This document shows, piece by piece, positions 36,417 to 43,217 of a DNA stretch of 64,000 nt. The stretch covers positions 62,001 through 126,000 of the forward strand of contig CAWBRT010000008.1 in the NCBI GenBank assembly GCA_963791145.1, read 5' to 3'. The first letter of the stretch is position 1, and each line of letters opens with the position of its first letter. Made by a program: the position numbers and the translations under genes. The notes below the pieces were generated by a model, which did no database searches, was not told the DNA's origin, and worked only from the letters and a program-made list of their open reading frames with translations. Origin of the DNA: CAWBRT01 sp963791145 (GTDB taxonomy: Bacteria > Acidobacteriota > Terriglobia > Terriglobales > Acidobacteriaceae).

Positions 36417-37580
36417 CTAAATGGTCGGGCCGATTCGCTTAATGGCAAAGTCATTGAAGCCCAGGATTTCCGCCTTCGTCAACTTGCCCGAGGCTACTTC
36501 CACCATCTCCCGGAAGATGCGTTTGCCTACGTCGCGCACACGCTCATCACCATTAATGATCGTGCCGGCGTTCACGTCCATGTTGTCGTTCATTCGTTCG
36601 AACAATGCGCTCGTGGCTGCGACTTTGATCGTAGGCGCAATTGGCGATGCTGTGGGGGTTCCATGACCCGTGGTGAAGACTACTACCTGGCAACCGCCGG
36701 AGACCATACCGGTGATCTGCTCAATGTCCTGACCGGGAGTATCCATCCATATCAGCCCTTTCTTCACTACCGGAGCGGCGTACTCGATGACGTCCTGTAG
36801 CGGCTTAGAACCCGCTTTGAAGATGCAGCCCAGCGACTTTTCCTCGATCGAGGAAAGGCCGCCTTCGATGTTGCCGGGCGTCGGCTGGCTGCCACGCATG
36901 TCGACGCCCATCACTGTGACTCCGGCTTCGCACCGATTGATGATCTCGTAACAGCGATTGGCGACCTTTTCGCTGACCGCGCGCGCGGCCATAAGGTGTT
37001 CCGCCCCGATCAGTTCGGTCGTTTCCGCCAGGATCACGCTGCCGCCGGCGTCAATCAGCATGTCACTGGCTGTCCCGAGCGCCGGATTGGCCGATATCCC
37101 GGAACAGGCATCGGAGCTGCCGCACTCCGTTCCCAATATCAATTCGCTAACGTCTACGGCCTCACGCTGCACGAGTGAGGCCTCCGCCATCATGCGCCTG
37201 GCGGCACTCACACCGGCGCTGATCGCCTTTACCGAACCGCCCTCGTCCTGAATGATGACCACTTCCACCGGTTTGTACGGACATTTTGCCTTGATCACGC
37301 TGGCAATATCTTGCGCACGATTAGTTTCGCAACCGAGTCCAACCACAACCACGCCGTAGACATTCGGGTGGGCGCCATGCGCGATCAGCACCTGGGCCGT
37401 AAGCTGTGCATCGGCTCCGAGTTGAGCGCAGCCATGTTGATGCTCGAACCAAATGGCACCAGGCACCTGCTGGGCAATGCCGCGGCAGACGCGATTACCG
37501 CAAATAACGGACGGCATCACGAGAACATGATTGCGGACACCCACACTGCCGTCGGGACGGCGATAGCCCTGGAAATCCAC
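36417..37580 (-). CDS. UxaA-family large subunit, SuyB-like (sulfolactate sulfo-lyase or sugar-acid dehydratase)
   Basis: 387 residues matching the C-terminal catalytic part of UxaA: FQGYRRPDGSVGVRNHVLVMPSV at the start, EHQHGCAQLGAD, VVVGLGCETNRAQDIA, LGTECGSSDACSGISANPA (conserved cysteines likely binding an iron-sulfur cluster or metal), MDTPGQDIEQITGM and TGHGTPTASPIAPTIKV. The enzyme family removes water, or sulfite in SuyAB, from 2-hydroxy acids. SuyAB would give pyruvate plus sulfite from sulfolactate. Given comA-comB in the same window, SuyAB is a serious option. Altronate or galactarate dehydratase is equally allowed by sequence. Confidence 0.8.
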   Translation of the reverse strand: MDFQGYRRPDGSVGVRNHVLVMPSVICGNRVCRGIAQQVPGAIWFEHQHGCAQLGADAQLTAQVLIAHGAHPNVYGVVVVGLGCETNRAQDIASVIKAKCPYKPVEVVIIQDEGGSVKAISAGVSAARRMMAEASLVQREAVDVSELILGTECGSSDACSGISANPALGTASDMLIDAGGSVILAETTELIGAEHLMAARAVSEKVANRCYEIINRCEAGVTVMGVDMRGSQPTPGNIEGGLSSIEEKSLGCIFKAGSKPLQDVIEYAAPVVKKGLIWMDTPGQDIEQITGMVSGGCQVVVFTTGHGTPTASPIAPTIKVAATSALFERMNDNMDVNAGTIINGDERVRDVGKRIFREMVEVASGKLTKAEILGFNDFAIKRIGPTI

Positions 37581-37776
37581 CGGTCACCTCATTCACTGTC
37601 ATTTGTAGAGCGAACTGGATTATGGCAGCAAATCTATCATCCATTCAGGCGGCGCCAGGCCAAGCCCTGCTGATTGAGCGCGTGCTGCTGATTCTGCTAT
37701 TTGGCATTATTAAGCAGGAGCCCGGGACTTCTGTCAAGGCGGAGTTTACACAGCGCATGAATACCCGTATACAATC

Positions 37777-37986
37777 ATGGCGCTTATCCTCGCCTTCGAG
37801 GAAATGGTCGCCGGGCGTTACAACGCAACCATCGAGAATCCGATCGACTACGGGCCGAAGTGCGTCGAGTTAGTAAAGACGATTGCCGCCGGCAAAGCCA
37901 ATACGATCCCCAAGGCTAGTTGGATCAATTTCACGCTCTATCCCGCTGCAACGGCTGCAAAGTACTTGCCCACCAGGGTGTATTAA
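37777..37986 (+). pseudogene. C-terminal remnant of a periplasmic sugar-binding protein
   Basis: About 65 residues (GRYNATIENPIDYGPKCVEL, then FTLYPAATAAKYLPTRVY and stop) look like the end of a ribose/rhizopine-type ABC binding protein. No upstream part exists, so the gene was truncated. It points to an earlier sugar-uptake locus here. Confidence 0.6.
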
Positions 37987-38129
37987 TTGCCAGCCGTGCG
38001 GAGCTACTTAAGGCCGTAAGCATAGCGCAATCTGTGGAACGGGGTAAGAGACGTCATCATGGCTCTCTTATCCTGCTTCCGGTTGCTTTCCTTGAAGCCG
38101 CAGAAGCGGCGTGGCAGTGAAAACGCAGA

Positions 38130-38420
38130 GTGAGTGACTCTTACTCACATTTGCCGCTTAAGGTAGAAAAACACAGCCATATGGGCAAAATGACGCGAGC
38201 GCACAACAACTCCAACGTCCTTTGCCTGGGAGGAAAGATTACCGGAATATTCGAGGCCCTCGACATCGTCGAGGCGTGGCTGAACACGGCGTATGAGGGG
38301 AGGCGGCACGACATTTCGCTCGGGTTGATCCAGCAAGCCGAGACCGCTCTCTCGAAGTCGGCCGTCTGGAATCCCTCTGACGCTGACCGTACGGTGGACG
38401 TGGCGAAACTGGACGTGTGA
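38130..38420 (+). pseudogene. C-terminal remnant of a RpiB/LacB-family sugar-phosphate isomerase
   Basis: The segment MTRAHNNSNVLCLGGKITGI followed by ALDIVEAWLNTAYEGRRHD is the classic C-terminus of ribose-5-phosphate isomerase B. The first two-thirds of the protein, including the catalytic cysteine region, are absent. With the binding-protein fragment nearby, it marks decay of a pentose- or sugar-catabolic operon. Confidence 0.7.
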
Positions 38421-38532
38421 GCGCGACGATCAAGGCTGCTAGGGCTCTGAGGCCTCCTCAGTTGAAAAAGAATATGTCCAATCCCCCTGGTGTTGGGGGA
38501 CACTCACTGGTTGAGATTTGGTTATAGGGTTC

Positions 38533-38670
38533 TCAGCGCAAGATGTCGGGAGCAAAACCACCGGGAATTACCACTGCATCGAAGTTCTCCGGCTTAAGAG
38601 TGAAGATGTCGGCCATGTCGGCCACTTCGAAGCGGCGGCCCTCCACCATCGGTACTGGCTCCAAAAAGCC
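38533..38670 (-). pseudogene. Remnant of a DJ-1/PfpI-family protein
   Basis: Minus-strand translation ending at 38533 reads FLEPVPMVEGRRFEVADMAD, then ENFDAVVIPGGFAPDIL, a recognisable internal piece of a PfpI-type glutamine-amidotransferase-like domain. It stops before the nucleophile-elbow cysteine. It lies 170 bases 3' of the iron-alcohol-dehydrogenase end. Confidence 0.5.
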
Positions 38671-38704
38671 GAGAAGCTTTCTGAATGACCAGGGTCCCGC
38701 ACCT

Positions 38705-39844
38705 TTACAGAGCCGCCGCTAATACGGCCAGCAACTCCTCGCTCGTGAGCAGGAGCGGATTGGCTTGCATGCTGCTGGCGCGGGCTGCCTTCTCGACTAC
38801 ACTGGGCAAAGCGGCCTCGGTGACCCCCCAGACGCGCAACGAAGGGATGTTGAACTCGACGCAGAGCCTGCGCACCCAATCGATGCCGTCCTCCGCTCGT
38901 GCGTCGCTCTGGCCAGTGAGCAGGCGCGCGATGGCTGCGTAGCGTCCGAGAGCGGGATGCCGCGGCGCGCGCGCCCGCAACGCGGCCACATTGGCCGCCA
39001 TGCCATGCGGCAGCACCGCCGCACAGAGCGCGCCATGCGGTGCCTTCCACGTGCCGCCGAGCGGTGCGGCGAAACCGTGCACCACGCCTAGTCCGGCGTT
39101 CGCCAGCGCGAGGCCGCCGAAAAGGCTTGCCAGCGCCATATCCCGTCGCGCGCCCACATCTGCACCGTCGTGGTAGGCACGGCGCAGCGCACTGGCAACG
39201 CGCTCGATACCCTCGATGCAAATCGCATCCACCAGTGGATTGGCACGTGCGCTGACATATGGCTCAATGAGCTGCGTCAGAGCGTCAAGTCCGGTGCTGG
39301 CTGTGATCGCAGGCGTCAGTCCGTACGTCAGCTCGGGATCGACCAATGCGACCCGCGGCAGCATCAGGGGGCTTCGCAAGCTCGCTTTGACGCCGTGCTC
39401 CGGCGATCCGAGCACGGCATTGCGCGTGACTTCGCTGCCAGTGCCGGCTGTGGTCGGCACAGCAATGAACGGCAACGGCGGTACCGCGATGGTGCGACCT
39501 TTTCCCACCACCTCGAGAAACTCGAGCGGCTCACCGCCGTTAGTGGCAACGGAGGCAATTGCTTTACCGGCGTCAATTGCGCTGCCGCCTCCGAGGGAAA
39601 TTACTACATCGCAGGCGGCATCCTGCACGCGCCGTACTCCTTCACGGACCAGGTCAACCGTCGGTTCGCCGGACACCGCAAAGGTCTCTGCTGAGAGTGT
39701 TGAGACCAGTGCTGCCGCTCGGTCTGTAGAGGCCCCGGTCACCAGCAACGAGCGGGTACCGAAAGTGCGAGCCAGTTCGGGGAGGGTGGCAGCCGTACCC
39801 TCGCCGAAGATAACGCGCGTTGCAGTCGCAAACTCGAAGCGCAT
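38705..39844 (-). CDS. Iron-containing (type III) alcohol dehydrogenase
   Basis: A 379-residue NAD(P)-dependent dehydrogenase. The cofactor-binding GGGSAIDAGKAIA lies near residue 95, VPTTAGTGSEVTRNAV follows, and metal ligands are expected in TGLDALTQLIE and in GVVHGFAAPLGGTWKAPHG with its histidines. Family members reduce small aldehydes or oxidise diols, and maleylacetate reductases belong here too. It is preceded by four bases from the ABM gene, so both are one operon. The substrate is unknown. Aldehydes from sulfosugar or hydroxy-acid breakdown are possible. Confidence 0.88.
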   Translation of the reverse strand: MRFEFATATRVIFGEGTAATLPELARTFGTRSLLVTGASTDRAAALVSTLSAETFAVSGEPTVDLVREGVRRVQDAACDVVISLGGGSAIDAGKAIASVATNGGEPLEFLEVVGKGRTIAVPPLPFIAVPTTAGTGSEVTRNAVLGSPEHGVKASLRSPLMLPRVALVDPELTYGLTPAITASTGLDALTQLIEPYVSARANPLVDAICIEGIERVASALRRAYHDGADVGARRDMALASLFGGLALANAGLGVVHGFAAPLGGTWKAPHGALCAAVLPHGMAANVAALRARAPRHPALGRYAAIARLLTGQSDARAEDGIDWVRRLCVEFNIPSLRVWGVTEAALPSVVEKAARASSMQANPLLLTSEELLAVLAAAL

Positions 39845-39848
39845 GGTT

Positions 39849-40154
39849 CTACCAGCCCTCTGGATCCGGGAAGATGGCGTTGTACTTCACGCTGTTGCGC
39901 GGCTCAGCCATCATGGGTGCGACTGCGTCGCGCCACCTCACGTAGTGAGCGGTCTCTTTGTGCGCGGCTGCCGCTTCGACCGTTCGATAGACCTCGATCA
40001 GGACGAAACGTGTCGGATCATCCTGCGGCTGCACCACGTCGAAGCGTGCGATACCGGGCTCCTGAACACTGTAGCGTGCGTTCTCGCGGGTGGCCTGCCT
40101 GAAGTCCACCACCGACTCGGGCTTGACGTGTACGTGCACGTGGACGATAAGCAT
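39849..40154 (-). CDS. Antibiotic-biosynthesis-monooxygenase (ABM) domain protein, LsrG/YgiN-like
   Basis: A 101-residue ferredoxin-like dimeric fold: MLIVHVHVHVKPESVVDFRQ, ENARYSVQEPGIARFDVVQ, RFVLIEVYRTVEAAAAHKET and HYVRWRDAVAPMM. Known members include quinol monooxygenases and the LsrG isomerase. It is the first gene of the pair with the iron dehydrogenase. Confidence 0.85.
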   Translation of the reverse strand: MLIVHVHVHVKPESVVDFRQATRENARYSVQEPGIARFDVVQPQDDPTRFVLIEVYRTVEAAAAHKETAHYVRWRDAVAPMMAEPRNSVKYNAIFPDPEGW

Positions 40155-40634
40155 GTGACTTGCCTCCGCTCCCTATCCTACTGCCACGCCGTACTGACCA
40201 GGTATGACGTTTACACTGCCTTCTTGATCATGGCCAAAGTTTGTCCTTCTGGTCATGCCATCTTCGCCAGGCGATGGGAAAACCGTGAATGAAGGGACGG
40301 GAGACCGCAGTCACCGTTACCTCGCAGGCAGGGTCGACAGCCTTCGACCAAACAGCCCGGAGGTGCTGCTGGTCTAGAAGCAGTCCCATAAATGAATCAG
40401 CGTTGATAACCCGCGGCGTAAGTTGTTGTGAACAGATACCGGGTACGAAATGCGCTCTGATGGAAGCACAAAGTGGGCAATCGTTGTTTCACCAACTTAT
40501 AAGCGTGTTGATCAATTCGATTCATTTACGAGAGACCTTCTAGGGTCAGGACCCATGAACTGCCGTGACTCCGACCCTGACTGGCTTGCCGGAATTCTTA
40601 CATGCCTGAGGAGCGGGAAAGTTCATAAGTATTA
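40155..40634. other. Gene-free region
   Basis: About 480 bases. Only short open frames without family features are seen. It lies between the ABM operon start and the IS481 remnant and probably includes that operon's promoter. Confidence 0.45.
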
Positions 40635-40918
40635 GTGAGCGACCCGACATATAGGTAACAGATCGTACCGGACACATCGGTAACACTTACCCTCCTTTTC
40701 AAGGAGGGTGAGATGCCTTGGAAGGAGTGTTCGGTATATAAAGACGTGAGTTCGGCATTTCCCGCAAGACCGGCTATAGGATCTTCGACCGCTACCAACA
40801 GTGCGGCGTCGAAGGCCTCACCGATCGCAGTCGGCGTCCTTATCGCTATGCCAACCAACTCCCCTTTCAGGTGGAGAACTACATCCTCAACCTCAAGCGC
40901 GAGCACCTGGCTGAATAG
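40635..40918 (+). mobile_element. IS481-family insertion sequence remnant (left end and 5' transposase fragment)
   Basis: The left part contains repeated GGTAACA motifs (ATAGGTAACAGATCGTACCGG, then ACATCGGTAACACTT), like an IS481 end. The transposase begins MPWKECSV at 40713. After a deletion and frame change it continues as EFGISRKTGYRIFDRYQQCG, then VEGLTDRSRRPYRYANQLPF, the conserved helix-turn-helix region. It stops at 40918. The catalytic DDE part is missing, so the element is dead. Confidence 0.8.
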
Positions 40919-40964
40919 ACGAGAGCTGCCAGGAGTGGGTTTACACGCAGGTAGATATTATTTA

Positions 40965-40991
40965 CTTCTAGATGTTATCTACATCTAGAAG
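40965..40991. promoter_or_regulatory. Perfect 11-bp-arm inverted repeat, PadR-like operator candidate
   Basis: CTTCTAGATGT and ACATCTAGAAG flank a five-base spacer. The core TAGATG-N7-CATCTA recurs at 42908-42926 with the same geometry. AAGAGG and an ATG at 41000 follow. ATGT/ACAT symmetry resembles PadR-family sites. No padR gene is in the window. Confidence 0.55.
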
Positions 40992-40999
40992 AGGTAGCC

Positions 41000-41188
41000 A
41001 TGGAGCTAGTAACTAACTTGCACCAGGCCAAAGGATCAGAAGCGGGGGATCTTGAAGGCCATCAAACTGGATTGGCCCATTCACAGGGAAACTGGCCTGA
41101 GCCCAGAAAGGGAGTGCAGGTTAAAGTCAACTCGATTCCGGGGAAAAAGGGCAGTTCTCATGATGGCATTCTTTATTCAATGAGCTAA
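41000..41188 (+). CDS. Small hypothetical protein behind the inverted repeat
   Basis: 62 residues (MELVTNLHQAKGSEAG…), hydrophilic, with no recognisable domain. The only support is position: operator-like repeat, AGAGG and ATG in the right order. Its 3' end overlaps the convergent DUF5714 gene. It may be a stub of a gene whose body was lost. Confidence 0.25.
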   Translation: MELVTNLHQAKGSEAGDLEGHQTGLAHSQGNWPEPRKGVQVKVNSIPGKKGSSHDGILYSMS

Positions 41189-41836
41189 ATGTGCATACCG
41201 GTTGACGCGTGGTGAAGATCTCAACTCCAAACTCCCTGGCCAGGAAATCCACAGCACTGATGGTCGACAAGAACAAACTGCGTTTGCAGCAGCGCGGGCC
41301 CTCGTTTTCGGAGATCTTTCCAAGACTCTCCGCGGTCATTCGATTACTAAGTCTCCATTCAACCTTCGACAGCGGAGTCGACTTGCTGAGGACACTGATA
41401 AAAATGCCGCTTCCGATGGCGGCGCCACAAGCTCCATGGAGTCCACAGAATCCGCCTTTTATATCCTCGGACCTTTTCCTTGCTTCTCTGATCGATTTCA
41501 CCTTTTCCTCCGCCGGCAGGCCCTTTTGATTGAAGTAGGACGCAAGGAGCACTGCTGGGATCAGAAAATGATGTTCAGGGCCATGCATCTTAACGGCTGG
41601 ATTGTTCATTAAGAGAAAAGCCTGAGCGATCGGGTCTGTCGAGGAAGATTGATGCAGTATTTTTCAATCAGATCTTTAGCTGATGCACTATGGCAGCTAT
41701 CACAAACGAAATGACCATCAATGCAGGCGGCGTTTGTCTGGCTTAGAGCACTGCAATAGAAACAGGCAGCGGAACTCGCCGACTCGACATAGGTCAACCT
41801 CTTTCCGCAGACAAGGCATCCCGTCCTGTGATCCAT
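41127..41836 (-). pseudogene. DUF5714-domain cysteine-rich protein, split by one frameshift
   Basis: From ATG 41836 the first frame gives a zinc-ribbon-like N-terminus (CLVCGKRLTYV, CFYC, CIDGHFVCDSCHS). Near 41640 the frame changes and the protein continues as STDPIAQAFLLMNNPAVKMHGPEHHFLIPAVLL, then GGFCGLHGACGAAIGSGIF, TPLSKVEWRLSNRMT and NEGPRCCKRSLFLS. Both halves belong to one DUF5714 protein of about 235 residues. It lies 99 bases downstream of a methyltransferase gene on the same strand, a pairing I associate with anaerobes. Function is unknown, and the conserved cysteines suggest metal binding. Confidence 0.75.
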
Positions 41837-41935
41837 CAGGAATCTCCTTTTTCAGCTCCCGGCAGCAGACTTCTTGAGCCAAGGCGAACAAAACCCGGCA
41901 AGCCGTTTGCGAGCTGAAGTACTGCCTGCATCGCA

Positions 41936-42613
41936 CTACTTGATACCGCAAAAGCCTGCCTGCATCCCTGACGCCCACAACACCTCAACCGCAGAGAATC
42001 CGACTTCTCTCAATAACTTCAGGTGTGACTCAATGGTGATCGGCTGAAGCTCTGTCCCGTAGCGCCCCAGATGGTGATCCACTGATGCCGGAGTCTTGCC
42101 TTTTGCCAGCTGAGCATTTCGCCAGCGTTTCAGGCCGATTTCCGTTCCTTGCTCCGAATTCGGTTTAATGGTTTCAAAGGTGATGTATACGCCGCCTTCA
42201 TTGAGCACGCGAAAGCAATTCTGGGTAGCCTTGAGTCGGGTTTGGCTGTCCAAGTAGTGATGCGCCAAGATCGCGGTCACGACGTCGAACTTGTCGCTGC
42301 AGCATAACTCTTCGGTCCTCGCCACAATGTACTTAATGTCAAGCCCCGGTGTGGCTGACATCTTCTCCCTGGCAATCTCCAGCATCTCCTCGGAAGGATC
42401 TGCGGCGACAAACGCCAACCGCCCGAGCTCATGAATCGCTCGCAGGATAAGACTTCCTGTTCCACACCCTGTGTCTAGCCAGAACCGTGGCTCCGGAAGG
42501 CACTTAACGAGATCGATAGTCTCTGCATGAAGAAGCTCATAGTGAGGAATTGTCTTTGCTATCGCACCATCGTACTGCGATGCCGATTGAGATGTCGTGT
42601 TGTCCCTTGTCAC
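41936..42613 (-). CDS. Class I SAM-dependent methyltransferase
   Basis: 225 residues from GTG 42613, preceded by GGGAGG. SAM-binding motifs are FWLDTGCGTGSLILRAI (motif I), FVAADPSEEMLEIAREKM (acidic motif II) and FDVVTAILAHHYLD. The C-terminus has a cysteine-containing end (GMQAGFCGIK). The substrate is unknown. It is followed by the DUF5714 gene and probably co-transcribed. Confidence 0.85.
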   Translation of the reverse strand: MTRDNTTSQSASQYDGAIAKTIPHYELLHAETIDLVKCLPEPRFWLDTGCGTGSLILRAIHELGRLAFVAADPSEEMLEIAREKMSATPGLDIKYIVARTEELCCSDKFDVVTAILAHHYLDSQTRLKATQNCFRVLNEGGVYITFETIKPNSEQGTEIGLKRWRNAQLAKGKTPASVDHHLGRYGTELQPITIESHLKLLREVGFSAVEVLWASGMQAGFCGIK

Positions 42614-42907
42614 AGTCGTCAGTCCTCCCGACCTTGCCGACACACTGGCGCGTACCGGCCCAGCAGCTTTAGAATCCCATCCTTCGTCCCGGGCTCAGCA
42701 CTGTCGGGCAACTTCAGCCCGAATCATCGGTGGGGCCCCCCGATATTACATCCGCGACGAAGGAGGTCCTGAAATGTCCAAGCACTTCCTGTTCGCAGCC
42801 GTTCTAATTCTTGAACCCTATCTGTTCGCCCTGTCGCAGCGCAGCCGGACACGCAACCGTAGCAGCATCAGCACGAACACAACATTGCGGTCATATTTAT
42901 TTGCCGC

Positions 42908-42926
42908 TAGATGCTACGTACATCTA
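42908..42926. promoter_or_regulatory. Second copy of the TAGATG-N7-CATCTA operator-like site
   Basis: TAGATG and CATCTA with a seven-base spacer, in the same ATTT-context and followed by AGAGG as at 40965-40991. It sits in the 380-base gene-free stretch between the methyltransferase and copZ. Here no start codon follows the AGAGG properly, so it may be a promoter scar. Confidence 0.5.
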
Positions 42927-42970
42927 ATAGAGGAGTCTGGCTGACCATATACTAAGGTGCGAACTTCGGT

Positions 42971-42993
42971 TATAGTACCCATAGGGGGTATAT
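42971..42993. promoter_or_regulatory. CsoR-type copper operator overlapping the copZ leader
   Basis: TATAGTACCCATAGGGGGTATAT contains TACCC…GGGTA symmetry with a G-run, very like the B. subtilis CsoR site I remember. It lies three bases before the copZ ATG and also covers a possible -10 (TATAGT), so the CsoR encoded downstream should block both transcription and ribosome access. Confidence 0.75.
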
Positions 42994-42995
42994 CT

Positions 42996-43208
42996 ATGCA
43001 ACAACTTAGTTTGACCGTCGGTGGCATGCATTGCGGCGCTTGCGTACGCAGGGTAACCGCGGCCCTGGAGAAAGTTCCGGGCGTGCAGGTTGGAAGTGTG
43101 GAAGTCGGATCAGCCCGGATGGAGTATGACCCGTCGCAGGCTGACGCGGCGGCAATTACCACGGCGATTGAGAAACTCGGTTTTTCGGTTCTGGCGAAGA
43201 ACAACTGA
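42996..43208 (+). CDS. copZ: Copper chaperone CopZ (HMA domain)
   Basis: A 70-residue single heavy-metal-associated domain. MHCGACVRRV carries the CxxC copper-binding pair near residue 13, with the usual beta-alpha-beta pattern (VEVGSARMEYDPSQADAAAITTAIEKLGF). It hands Cu(I) to the ATPase encoded 10 bases downstream. The ATG at 42996 follows the operator directly. Confidence 0.92.
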   Translation: MQQLSLTVGGMHCGACVRRVTAALEKVPGVQVGSVEVGSARMEYDPSQADAAAITTAIEKLGFSVLAKNN

Positions 43209-43217
43209 CGGGGCATC

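Noticed and set aside
38568..39221. Minus-strand 217-codon Arg-rich frame inside the iron alcohol dehydrogenase
   Set aside because: It is a shadow of the dehydrogenase gene; its Arg/Ala/Gly composition reflects GC-rich codons read out of frame.
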